Below, piece by piece: positions 1-6,113 of a stretch of 6,113 bases of DNA. The stretch lies in the NCBI GenBank assembly GCA_012520695.1, contig JAAYNU010000169.1:1-6113 (forward strand). The letters run 5' to 3'. Position numbers and translations under genes: made by a program. Each line of letters opens with the position of its first letter. The stretch's first letter is position 1. Source of the DNA: Erysipelothrix sp. (GTDB lineage Bacteria; Bacillota_I; Bacilli_A; Erysipelotrichales; Erysipelotrichaceae). Below the pieces are notes generated by a model. The model did no database searches. It was not told the origin of the DNA and worked only from the letters and a program-made list of their open reading frames with translations.

Positions 1-1025
1 TAGACTAGGTTACTCATGGTAACTGATACGAAATCAATTCCACCAAGACCATCAAATTCATCATACATCGCCATGACACGCTCAAACATCACATCGGCAC
101 TATCAATGTATCGATCCAGTGTAATCGAGCGCACAGCCGTTTTATAGTCCTCTAAACGCACAGAGAATTGAATTGTTCGACCTACTAAATCAGACGCTTT
201 CATTCTACGCTCAACTTCATTAATCTCATGGCGAATTGCCGCCCTGATTTCATCAAGTTCATGAAGCGATGTTTGAAATGTTTTTGATTGACCCAGTGAT
301 TTACGGGTTGTATCATAATCCATTTCAGATGCATCAAGACCATTAGCCTTATCCACGAACAATTCACTCGACATTCCTAAAATAGGACGCAAAGCGTTGG
401 GATCAGACAGCGCAAGATCCTTAATAGAGTTAATACCAACAGCCCTCAATCGAGGTACTGTCTTCTTACCAATACCGTGCATCTCTGCTATATCAAGAGG
501 CCATAGTTTTTCTTCAACATCACGAATTCTTAAAATAGTGATCCCATTGGGCTTCATCATGTCCGATGCCATCTTCGCAAGAAATTTATTAGGCGCAACC
601 CCAATCGACAAAGGTAACTTCAATTCTTCAAGAACACGCCTTTGAATGGCCGTCGCCATATCTAAAGGTTTAGCATATTTAAAAATCTCTTCACTTACAT
701 CTACATAACACTCATCAATACTGGCCTGTTGCACCTTCGGCGCAAAAGACTTCACAATATCAATAAACTGAGCACTTAAATCAGAATATAATTCAAAGTC
801 TAAATCCACAACCTCTAAATGATCGCACAATTTCTTCGCATGCGATAAAGGCATAGCGGAGGTAATCCCAAACGCACGCGCTTCATACGACGCAGTCGTG
901 ACGACTGAACCCCGATGATTCGAACACACAACTAAGGGTTTTCCTAAATACGACTCATCTGTTATCAGGTGAGCAGAAGCAAAAAAAGCATTAATATCAA
1001 TATGAAATATTACTCTAGCAGCCAT
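1..1025 (-). CDS. dinB: DNA polymerase IV (Y-family translesion polymerase), 3' end cut off by window
   Basis: Error-prone Y-family DNA polymerase that copies past damaged template bases. 341 residues are visible from the ATG at 1025; the frame is still open at the left edge. The palm begins with FHIDINAFFASA (residues 7-18), where D10 is the first catalytic metal ligand and F15 is in the steric-gate position that excludes ribonucleotides. TASYEARAFG (44-53) carries the conserved Y and R of the fingers. SIDECYVDVS (102-111) supplies the catalytic pair D104/E105, one position from E. coli D103/E104. PNKFLAKMASDMMKP follows (145-159), then a helix-hairpin-helix thumb (MHGIGKKTVPRLRAVGI, 182-198). 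The little finger starts near KSLGQSKTF (242-250), includes GRTIQFSVR (282-290) and reaches VSVTMSNL (333-340), usually its last strand. Only a short tail should be missing, including any beta-clamp-binding peptide. The start is fixed by a TAATG overlap with the recN stop. All catalytic residues are present, so it is probably active. Confidence 0.96.
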   Translation of the reverse strand, partial: MAARVIFHIDINAFFASAHLITDESYLGKPLVVCSNHRGSVVTTASYEARAFGITSAMPLSHAKKLCDHLEVVDLDFELYSDLSAQFIDIVKSFAPKVQQASIDECYVDVSEEIFKYAKPLDMATAIQRRVLEELKLPLSIGVAPNKFLAKMASDMMKPNGITILRIRDVEEKLWPLDIAEMHGIGKKTVPRLRAVGINSIKDLALSDPNALRPILGMSSELFVDKANGLDASEMDYDTTRKSLGQSKTFQTSLHELDEIRAAIRHEINEVERRMKASDLVGRTIQFSVRLEDYKTAVRSITLDRYIDSADVMFERVMAMYDEFDGLGGIDFVSVTMSNLV

Positions 1026-2659
1026 TAAATACTCTGACCCTCCCCTAATAACTCCTTCGCAGCACTGCGCGAAGCATCACTCACAATACCCGACATAATC
1101 ATTGCGAGATGATCAATACGATCATCACTTTGAATGAGATCCACCGAAGTGATGGTTTCCAAATCACCATGATCCTTTGAAATAAGGTAATGATGATCAG
1201 CACACGCTGCAACGGATGGCAAGTGAGTAATCGTAAGCACCTGAGATTCTTTCGATAAAGCTTTCATCTTCGAGCCCATCATCATTCCAACACGACCCGA
1301 TACACCCGTATCAATTTCATCAAACACTAAAGTAGAAATACCATAAATTTTAGAAAAGATAACTTTAAGACCCAACATTAAACGACTCAACTCACCACCA
1401 CTGGCGACTTGATTCATTGGTTCAGGTGACATACCTTTGTTCATGCTGACACAAAATACAACATCATCAATGCCCTTAGAGTCGAGTTCTTTTTCAGTAA
1501 ATTTGATTTCAAATTTCGCTTGATCCAGCATTAAATCATGCAACTGATCCAGTACTAGTGATTCAAGTTTCTTTGCAGCCTTAAGACGCTTAGTTCTTAA
1601 ACTCTCAGCTTCCTTATACACAAGACCATAAGCCGCTTCTCGTTCAAGACGCTTATCTTCTAATAAATCATCGTAGTGACTCGAAGCATGGATTTGAGAC
1701 TCTAATTGTTCCTGTTTCTCAACAATGCCATCAATGCTGCCATACTTACGACGCAAAGCAGTATAGCCCACCATACGGGACTGTAAAGCATCAAACTCAT
1801 AAGAATCAAAACTCAAATCATCATTTCTACTTCCTAAATCATCGCGCAAATCTTCAAGTTGAAGATAAACATCGTTAAAGCGTTCATAAAAATCAAGATC
1901 TTCAAGTTCTTTAATATCATGAACTACATCATAAAGTGCACCCACAATACCAGGTTGGTAATTAAGTGCCGTATGAGCACGATCATAAACAGACTTAAAT
2001 TTCTCAAAGTTCTTCATTTCATTAATTTTCTGTTCAACAGTTTCAAAATCCTCAACACTTGGATTCAATTTCTTAATTTCTTCCAATTGAAAAACAGCGA
2101 ATTCAATCTCACTGGGATTGAACTCACTTTCCTTAAACGATTGATACGCTTTATCGCGCTCTTTATATTCTTTAAATGCTAAATTAAACGAATCCGTATT
2201 TAACTTCGCAAAATGATCCACAAGAAGACCATGATTCTTTTGATCCAGTAAGTACTGTGTTTCGTGTTGCGAGTGGACATCCAATACACCATCAAGAAGT
2301 GATCTGACGATTGATAATGTAACTGTACGCATATTAATGCGACAGACATTACGCCCGTCTTGGTGCATTTCACGAGAAATGATTAAAGAACCATCGTCTT
2401 CAAATAAATCCAAGTCCTTTAGCTTATCCATCACTTTATGATTCAGTGGAAAGGAAAAACTAACCTCAACGCGTGCTTTTGAATCCGTTAAACCCACAAT
2501 TTTCGATGAACTGCGCTCACCAGCGACAAAATTTAATGCATCCACAAGCAGTGACTTCCCAGCCCCTGTTTCACCTGTGAACACATTAAAACGATCTGAA
2601 AGATCGATATGAATATCGCGAATTAAGACAAAATTATGAATTGTGATATGATTCAACAT
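1025..2659 (-). CDS. recN: DNA repair protein RecN (SMC-like ATPase)
   Basis: SMC-family ATPase that acts early in recombinational repair of double-strand breaks, on DNA in the nucleoid. The protein is 544 residues, close to the family's usual 550-575. The N-terminal ATPase half has the Walker A P-loop GETGAGKS at 29-36. The middle (about 150-390) is rich in Glu, Lys and Leu, as expected for the coiled-coil arms. The C-terminal half has the ABC signature ASGGELSR at 419-426 and Walker B TLVFDEID at 443-450 (D447, catalytic E448). Next comes the RecN-typical switch segment ITHLPSVAACADHHY, with the H-loop His at 479; most RecN proteins have Gln in place of that Ser (HLPQVAA). All ATPase motifs are intact. 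The ATG follows GAGG with 9 bases of spacing, 13 bases after the upstream stop. In Bacillus, tlyA and argR stand between dxs and recN; both are absent here. Expression is probably by read-through from the operon. Confidence 0.97.
   Translation of the reverse strand: MLNHITIHNFVLIRDIHIDLSDRFNVFTGETGAGKSLLVDALNFVAGERSSSKIVGLTDSKARVEVSFSFPLNHKVMDKLKDLDLFEDDGSLIISREMHQDGRNVCRINMRTVTLSIVRSLLDGVLDVHSQHETQYLLDQKNHGLLVDHFAKLNTDSFNLAFKEYKERDKAYQSFKESEFNPSEIEFAVFQLEEIKKLNPSVEDFETVEQKINEMKNFEKFKSVYDRAHTALNYQPGIVGALYDVVHDIKELEDLDFYERFNDVYLQLEDLRDDLGSRNDDLSFDSYEFDALQSRMVGYTALRRKYGSIDGIVEKQEQLESQIHASSHYDDLLEDKRLEREAAYGLVYKEAESLRTKRLKAAKKLESLVLDQLHDLMLDQAKFEIKFTEKELDSKGIDDVVFCVSMNKGMSPEPMNQVASGGELSRLMLGLKVIFSKIYGISTLVFDEIDTGVSGRVGMMMGSKMKALSKESQVLTITHLPSVAACADHHYLISKDHGDLETITSVDLIQSDDRIDHLAMIMSGIVSDASRSAAKELLGEGQSI
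1038..1045 (-). promoter_or_regulatory. Ribosome binding site of dinB inside the recN 3' end
   Basis: The minus strand reads GGGGAGGG here, within the last codons of recN and about 12 bases before the dinB ATG. The spacing is slightly long, but the recN stop and dinB start share one base (TAATG), so terminating ribosomes could reinitiate directly on dinB. Translational coupling of the two repair genes is inferred. Confidence 0.6.
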
Positions 2660-2668
2660 AAAACCAGT

Positions 2669-2672
2669 CCTC
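2669..2672 (-). promoter_or_regulatory. Ribosome binding site of recN
   Basis: GAGG on the minus strand comes immediately after the TGA stop of the dxs-like gene and 9 bases before the recN ATG. The whole 13-base intergenic gap consists of this site plus its spacer. There is no room for a separate promoter or a LexA operator in the gap. Confidence 0.65.
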
Positions 2673-4421
2673 TCACTTCAATGAATTTAAAACATCATCA
2701 ATATGCATTTTATGCACATCCTTTAATACTTTTGAACCGTAATTCAAATCAACCGATTCAAGATTCACACTACGAACATTCATGCTCATTTTATTCTCAT
2801 TTAAGTACTTTAATACTTCATGTGATAAAACATCAAAACGCCCTTCACTATTATAAATAAGCACATCAAGACCCAAGTCATATATTTTCATCAACAAAGA
2901 CTCATCAATGCGATTCACTAAGCGACAGTTCACTAACGCAATATCAAGCTGATTTACACGAATCTTACGCTCAAATTGACGAACCGAAGGCCCAAAGGTA
3001 AGAATGACGGCACTCTTCGTATCATTCACGGGAATTAATTCATCCCAAATTGAACTGACATCATAATTATCCATTGCGACTTCCTCAACACCACTTGGAA
3101 TTCTAAGAATTCTTAATCCCTTAGTTTCCAGCATACGCTCAAGCAGTAACCCTGCTTCCAGCATATCCTTGGCCATAAAAATGTCCAGGTGCGGTGCATT
3201 CAGACTTAAGACAAAATCATAAATACCATGGTTCATTGGATCACCATATAGTCCAAGACCCGTATCACGAACCAAGATAAGCAAATCAATGTTCTTTTGA
3301 TCAAAATGCGTCACAATACGCGTAATAATCTCAGGAGCAAGTTTAGAAGTCAGTGAAACAACACCGCGAGAGCGATCCTTCACAAGACCCGCAACCATCG
3401 ACATCATTAAATCAACGGAACCTGATGTAGTGTGATAAGCATCAGGGAATCTAAACATAAACTCCTTGAAATGATCGGCCATCATATGGGCATCGTTCAC
3501 CATCACAATATCATCGTAATTAACTAAGACTCTATCGAGTGTTTGAATATAATCGGTATAGTTATCCGGACGTTCATAATCCGTTTTAAATGCAGGAAAT
3601 TCCAATTTACGTTTTTTCTTCTCACGAATACGCGTTTGAACATGAATCACATGAGGTCCACTCATCTTTTGCGAGAGCTTAAACGCCTTCATGAGTTCAT
3701 TGATGTTTTGTCCATCAATCGGACCTTGATAGTCCATGCCAAACTGTTTGAATATCGTCGGTTCAATCACGGTTTCCTTCACCACATCACGAACATAAGT
3801 TAAGGTACTTAAAATTGGTCTGGAAATTGGATTTGAATCCAAGACAATTTTCATATCTTTTTTTAGTTCTGTGTATGTTTTAGAAATACGAACAGATTTA
3901 ATGGCCGCATTCATTGAATTATAATGACGCAACAATGATTTTTGTTCATCTATGACCACAAGTGTTAAATCAGGATTGAGGCGTGATATTTGAAGCAATG
4001 CTTCATAGGTAGAACCATAGTTCAGTGCAAAGTCATTCATCACTACGATCGTACGCCCTTCACTCACTAAAGAATGACCCAGACCAAAACCTAGACCATC
4101 CCCCATCGGACCGCCTGTATAAGCATCGGATGCATGCGATCCATCAAGATAGATAGAATTCGCAGCTCTTAATTTCAATGATTCACTTCTTCCCGTTAAT
4201 ATTTGGTGAACAAGACTGTCCTTACCATCATCAAATATTAAAGAGTCTTTAGACATATCAAAAACCCGATGCAAAGCAATCGTGGTTTCTAGTACAGCGA
4301 TATTGTGCATAATTGTTTCCACATCATAGACCGTTTTATCCGCAAGAAAAACAGCAATTTCATCACTGAGTTTTTCAAGTTCCTTCAAAGACTTTGATTG
4401 AAAACCATCAAGATTTAACAT
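2673..4421 (-). CDS. DXS-like protein (1-deoxyxylulose-5-phosphate synthase family) lacking the TPP and catalytic residues; probable pseudoenzyme
   Basis: Intact frame of 582 residues; true DXS is usually about 620-640. The DXS framework is clear: SLKELEKLSDEIAVFL (11-26), LETTIALHRVFD (44-55), a domain-I stretch ending LVHQILTGR (70-78), YEALLQISRLNPDLTLVV (139-156), YQGPIDG (231-237), and a transketolase-C-like region near 465-540. Aligned by eye with DXS, the active-site motifs are altered. GGH becomes V34-E35-T36; GHQ becomes G66-K67-D68; GHSST becomes A100-Y101-T102-G103-G104. The TPP motif GDG becomes N129-D130-F131, and its later metal-ligand Asn becomes E159 (IDEQKS). GPIDGH ends in Q238. 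AEQH, with the catalytic Glu, becomes S335-V336-D337-L338. In DRAGLVG..G.THHG the Asp is R385 and the first His is N397. Only D130 survives as a plausible metal ligand. The linker lacks KGKGY and carries a basic KKKRK run (268-272). Activity as DXS is therefore unlikely. The unbroken frame, strong ribosome binding site and standard locus argue for a retained product rather than a decaying pseudogene. Its present role is unknown. Confidence 0.85.
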   Translation of the reverse strand: MLNLDGFQSKSLKELEKLSDEIAVFLADKTVYDVETIMHNIAVLETTIALHRVFDMSKDSLIFDDGKDSLVHQILTGRSESLKLRAANSIYLDGSHASDAYTGGPMGDGLGFGLGHSLVSEGRTIVVMNDFALNYGSTYEALLQISRLNPDLTLVVIDEQKSLLRHYNSMNAAIKSVRISKTYTELKKDMKIVLDSNPISRPILSTLTYVRDVVKETVIEPTIFKQFGMDYQGPIDGQNINELMKAFKLSQKMSGPHVIHVQTRIREKKKRKLEFPAFKTDYERPDNYTDYIQTLDRVLVNYDDIVMVNDAHMMADHFKEFMFRFPDAYHTTSGSVDLMMSMVAGLVKDRSRGVVSLTSKLAPEIITRIVTHFDQKNIDLLILVRDTGLGLYGDPMNHGIYDFVLSLNAPHLDIFMAKDMLEAGLLLERMLETKGLRILRIPSGVEEVAMDNYDVSSIWDELIPVNDTKSAVILTFGPSVRQFERKIRVNQLDIALVNCRLVNRIDESLLMKIYDLGLDVLIYNSEGRFDVLSHEVLKYLNENKMSMNVRSVNLESVDLNYGSKVLKDVHKMHIDDVLNSLK

Positions 4422-4428
4422 TTAAGAA

Positions 4429-4434
4429 CCTCCT
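4429..4434 (-). promoter_or_regulatory. Consensus ribosome binding site of the dxs-like gene
   Basis: Perfect AGGAGG on the minus strand, 7 bases before the ATG at 4421. The ispA stop codon TAG overlaps its first bases (TAGGAGG). This is the best Shine-Dalgarno among the genes whose starts are visible, which suggests the DXS-like protein is actively translated despite its lost active site. Confidence 0.85.
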
Positions 4435-5236
4435 AAAACGCCCTCACGAACATCGAGTCAATCATCGCTTTAAGTAAAGGATAATCACCAACACAGGTTT
4501 GTATTTCATCAAACAATGCATCACTCGTTTTTTTAGCTTCATCAATTCCTAAAAATCCAACAATTGTATTCTTACCACGATCTGTATCAGAGTCACTCGA
4601 TTTACCCAGCGTTTCAAAGGACTGAGTTGCTTCTAAGATATCATCTTGGTATTGAAAGACAACGCCTAACTTATATCCTAATTCTCTCATTGATTCCTGT
4701 AAATCTTTTCTATCCGCAATTAAAGCAGCCATTTCAAGTGCTGCCGCAAAGAGACATCCTGTCTTTAAGAGATAACATTGTGTTAAGTCTTCTAAAGAGT
4801 CAAACTCATCTTTAATATCCAGTTCTTGTCCTAATATCATCCCTAAAGGACCTGCATTACGCGCAAGAACTTCAATACAATCTGAAGAACCTACTTTACT
4901 CAATTCCATAAATGCTTGAGTTAGAAGTCCATCGCCCGCAAGAATTGCGATTCCCTCACCATAGACTTTATGATTCGTTAAACGGTGACGACGATAGTCA
5001 TCATTATCCATTGCTGGTAAATCATCATGAACTAATGAGTAAGTGTGCACCATTTCAAGTGCAACTGCCGCATCAATTCCTTTAGTATAATCACCACCCA
5101 AATCACTCAACAAACTCAATAACATCATCGGACGAATGCGTTTACCATCCGATAAAAGTGAATACGCCATACTTTCAAATACAAGTGGCTTCTGGTCTAC
5201 TGCACTTTTAAGTGCATCACTGAGTTGATGGATCAT
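4433..5236 (-). CDS. ispA: Polyprenyl diphosphate synthase, probably farnesyl diphosphate synthase
   Basis: Cytosolic trans-prenyltransferase that condenses IPP with DMAPP/GPP, most likely to farnesyl diphosphate, feeding undecaprenyl-phosphate and quinone pathways. The all-alpha fold is signalled by GKRIRP (31-36, diphosphate binding) and the first Asp-rich motif DDLPAMD (71-77) of the DDxxxxD bacterial type. RRHR (82-85), GQELD (136-140) and KTG (158-160) follow. The second Asp-rich motif is QDDILE (197-202), so the usual DDxxD is DDxxE here. GKSSDSDTDRGKNT (211-224) follows it. Y66, five residues before the first Asp motif, matches the chain-length position of bacterial FPP synthases, hence the FPP prediction. 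At 267 residues it is shorter than the usual 290-300, mostly at the N terminus. The start is fixed by an ATGA overlap with xseB, with GGAG 10 bases upstream. The DXS-like gene follows 11 bases downstream, as in many Firmicutes, but that neighbour no longer looks able to supply its substrate pathway. Confidence 0.95.
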   Translation of the reverse strand: MIHQLSDALKSAVDQKPLVFESMAYSLLSDGKRIRPMMLLSLLSDLGGDYTKGIDAAVALEMVHTYSLVHDDLPAMDNDDYRRHRLTNHKVYGEGIAILAGDGLLTQAFMELSKVGSSDCIEVLARNAGPLGMILGQELDIKDEFDSLEDLTQCYLLKTGCLFAAALEMAALIADRKDLQESMRELGYKLGVVFQYQDDILEATQSFETLGKSSDSDTDRGKNTIVGFLGIDEAKKTSDALFDEIQTCVGDYPLLKAMIDSMFVRAF

Positions 5237-5436
5237 TGTGCTTCTTCTCCCGAGTGTTTCTTAACTAGGTCACTGACTTTGTCTTCATAACCCTTGAGTT
5301 GTTTTTGGCACTGAGCAGAAAGCTCGAGTCCTTCTTCAAATAATTTAATTGCATCATCCAAAGGCAAATCATCTTTTTCCAATTCATCCGCAATTTGCGT
5401 TAAGCGTTTCATCGCTTCATCAAAGTTCATCATCAT
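5233..5436 (-). CDS. xseB: Exodeoxyribonuclease VII small subunit
   Basis: Small non-catalytic subunit of exonuclease VII; several copies bind each XseA and are needed for degradation of single-stranded DNA from either end. The 67 residues fit the family's 60-85. The typical pattern is visible: NFDEAMKRLTQIADELE (4-20), then DLPLDDAIKLFEEGLELS (23-40) and CQKQLKGYEDKV (43-54), two amphipathic helices that pair as a hairpin. The first three codons are consecutive ATGs (5436, 5433, 5430). The ribosome binding site AGAGGG ends only 3 bases before the first but 6 and 9 bases before the second and third, so the real start is probably the second or third. The frame overlaps the xseA end by 17 bases from the first ATG and overlaps ispA by 4 (ATGA), so translation is probably coupled on both sides. 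Confidence 0.94.
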   Translation of the reverse strand: MMMNFDEAMKRLTQIADELEKDDLPLDDAIKLFEEGLELSAQCQKQLKGYEDKVSDLVKKHSGEEAQ

Positions 5437-6113
5437 TTACCCTCTTCTCTACTGTCGTTACGACAGTTCCGTCTTTCATGCGTAAGTGTAGCTCATCGCC
5501 CACTTCAACGGATTTGACACTCTTTACAAGTTGATCCTCGTGATAAACAAGAGCGTAACCACGCATCATTATTTTCAAAGGACTTAAGAGATCTAATGTC
5601 TTAATTATATCGTTAAATGCAAGTTTATTCAAGGTAACAGCGCGCCCAGTAGTTCGCACTAATCCTTCGTTATAACGCAGCAATAAGGCCCTTTTATCCA
5701 CTATATCTCGCTTCAAATAACGTTCAATTGAATCCAGTCTTTCCTGGTTGCGCGAATATGTGTAGTGATGGGATTGCATGCGCTTTGAAACACTTTGCAT
5801 AAACAAAGATTGATAATCTGTAGTCTTCAAGTTTAGAGCACTTAATTTACGCTCCATTGTGAATGACAATTGATCCTTATATGCATTCAGATACGTTCGT
5901 GATTGATCAAATCGTTTCAATTGCGCACTGATGCGCGCTTGTTGGTAATCGAGTTTTTGTGACATCAGTTCCAAGTATCTTAAGGGGTCACTGAGATGTG
6001 AGTCACTGACTGACTTTTGATATATTGAATCAAGTGTACGAATTTTATTCCTGAGTGCAATGTAATAAGAATTCTTATAATTTCTTAAGGACAACAATAC
6101 ATCCTTAACATCA
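5420..6113 (-). CDS. xseA: Exodeoxyribonuclease VII large subunit, C-terminal part (5' end outside window)
   Basis: Catalytic subunit of exonuclease VII, which digests single-stranded DNA to oligonucleotides in repair and recombination. Only the last 230 residues are present. The frame stays open through the right edge, so the TTG at 6097 is an internal Leu codon and not a start. The visible part is the long helical, coiled-coil-prone region (repeated Leu, Gln, Lys, Arg and Ser; for example MSQKLDYQQARISAQLKRF, about 5906-5962), which in this family binds XseB. It ends in the characteristic motif LSPLKIMMRGYALVY (about 5547-5591), matching the family's LSPLxxLxRGY. A short beta-rich tail follows, including VGDELHLRMKDGTVV. 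The OB-fold N-terminal domain and the catalytic region lie outside, so catalytic competence cannot be judged. The stop (TGA) lies inside xseB, which is typical of the pair. Confidence 0.93.
   Translation of the reverse strand, partial: DVKDVLLSLRNYKNSYYIALRNKIRTLDSIYQKSVSDSHLSDPLRYLELMSQKLDYQQARISAQLKRFDQSRTYLNAYKDQLSFTMERKLSALNLKTTDYQSLFMQSVSKRMQSHHYTYSRNQERLDSIERYLKRDIVDKRALLLRYNEGLVRTTGRAVTLNKLAFNDIIKTLDLLSPLKIMMRGYALVYHEDQLVKSVKSVEVGDELHLRMKDGTVVTTVEKRVNDDEL
5440..5445 (-). promoter_or_regulatory. Ribosome binding site of xseB, arguing for the second or third ATG
   Basis: AGAGGG on the minus strand lies inside the 3' end of xseA. It is 3 bases from the first xseB ATG, 6 from the second and 9 from the third. 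Usual spacing favours the second or third start codon. Confidence 0.55.
5451..5467. repeat. 17-base perfect palindrome at the xseA/xseB junction
   Basis: ACTGTCGTTACGACAGT: two 8-base arms that are exact reverse complements around one central base. As RNA it could form a 7-base-pair stem with a 3-base loop. It lies within xseA codons for TVVTTV, six bases upstream of the xseB ribosome binding site. There is no T-run after it, so it is not an intrinsic terminator. It may affect xseB translation or be a coincidence of the repetitive Thr/Val codons. Confidence 0.4.

Noticed and set aside
397..645. Plus-strand open frame of 82 codons
   Set aside because: It lies opposite dinB, whose frame has unmistakable Pol IV motifs; the plus-strand translation shows no family features.
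22..1025. DIN instead of DMD in the dinB palm motif as a defect
   Set aside because: The first Asp (D10) is the metal ligand and is present; the third position varies in Y-family polymerases, so activity should not be affected.
1859..2182. Plus-strand open frame of 107 codons, very rich in Ile, Phe, Lys and Asn
   Set aside because: Composition is the antisense of the Glu/Lys/Leu-rich RecN coiled-coil region; no homologous look and no reason to prefer it over RecN.
2592..2606. Inverted repeat CGATCT-GAA-AGATCG in the recN 5' region
   Set aside because: Arms of only six bases inside coding sequence; expected by chance in a window this size.
3543..3803. Plus-strand open frame of 86 codons, and similar ones at 2636-2860, 4564-4815 and 5349-5534
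   Set aside because: All lie antisense to well-supported genes and have no recognisable domain; treated as shadows.
2673..4421. Annotating the dxs-like gene as a decayed pseudogene or as ordinary dxs
   Set aside because: There is no frameshift or premature stop and the ribosome binding site is perfect, which argues against decay; the missing catalytic residues argue against ordinary DXS.
5201..5216. Palindrome TGCACTTTTAAGTGCA near the ispA start
   Set aside because: 7-base arms around two bases, encoded by Ala-Leu-Lys-Ser-Ala codons; no T-run or known operator, so chance is the simplest explanation.
5420..6097. A complete 225-residue gene starting at TTG 6097
   Set aside because: The frame stays open upstream to the window edge and the protein is the C-terminal part of XseA, so the TTG is an internal Leu codon.

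Overview
The window is a gap-free run of six genes, all on the minus strand. Read in the direction of transcription (right to left) they are xseA (3' part only), xseB, ispA, a dxs-like gene, recN and dinB (5' part only). The sequence is AT-rich (a counted 60-base line at the left edge is 22/60 G+C). TGG encodes Trp and TGA ends xseA, xseB and the dxs-like gene, so the standard bacterial code applies and a code-4 mollicute is excluded. The order xseA-xseB-ispA-dxs-...-recN is the classic Firmicutes arrangement (Bacillus has tlyA/yqxC and argR/ahrC between dxs and recN; both are missing here). Gene order, base composition and protein style suggest a low-GC Firmicute with a reduced genome, possibly Erysipelotrichia. 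That placement is an inference.

Layout: xseA (5420 to the right edge) and xseB overlap by up to 17 bases. xseB and ispA overlap by 4 bases (ATGA). ispA and the dxs-like gene are 11 bases apart, and the ispA stop codon lies inside the next gene's Shine-Dalgarno. The dxs-like gene and recN are 13 bases apart. recN and dinB overlap by one base (TAATG). No intergenic space exceeds 13 bases, so there is no room for a conventional intergenic promoter or terminator. The block looks like the middle of one polycistronic operon whose promoter lies beyond the right edge. No RNA genes, mobile elements or CRISPR arrays were seen.

Functionally the run combines DNA repair (exonuclease VII, RecN, Pol IV) with isoprenoid chain building (IspA). 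The notable gene is the dxs-like one. It sits exactly where dxs belongs, is an intact 582-codon frame and keeps the DXS fold signature along most of its length. Yet nearly every residue that defines the thiamine-diphosphate and catalytic site of 1-deoxyxylulose-5-phosphate synthase is replaced, including the catalytic Glu of the AEQH motif, the His of GGH, the His of GHQ and both glycines of GDG. It is best read as a conserved DXS pseudoenzyme or a repurposed protein, not a working DXS. IspA next to it looks catalytically competent, so this organism probably obtains IPP/DMAPP from another route, or this protein now has a different job.
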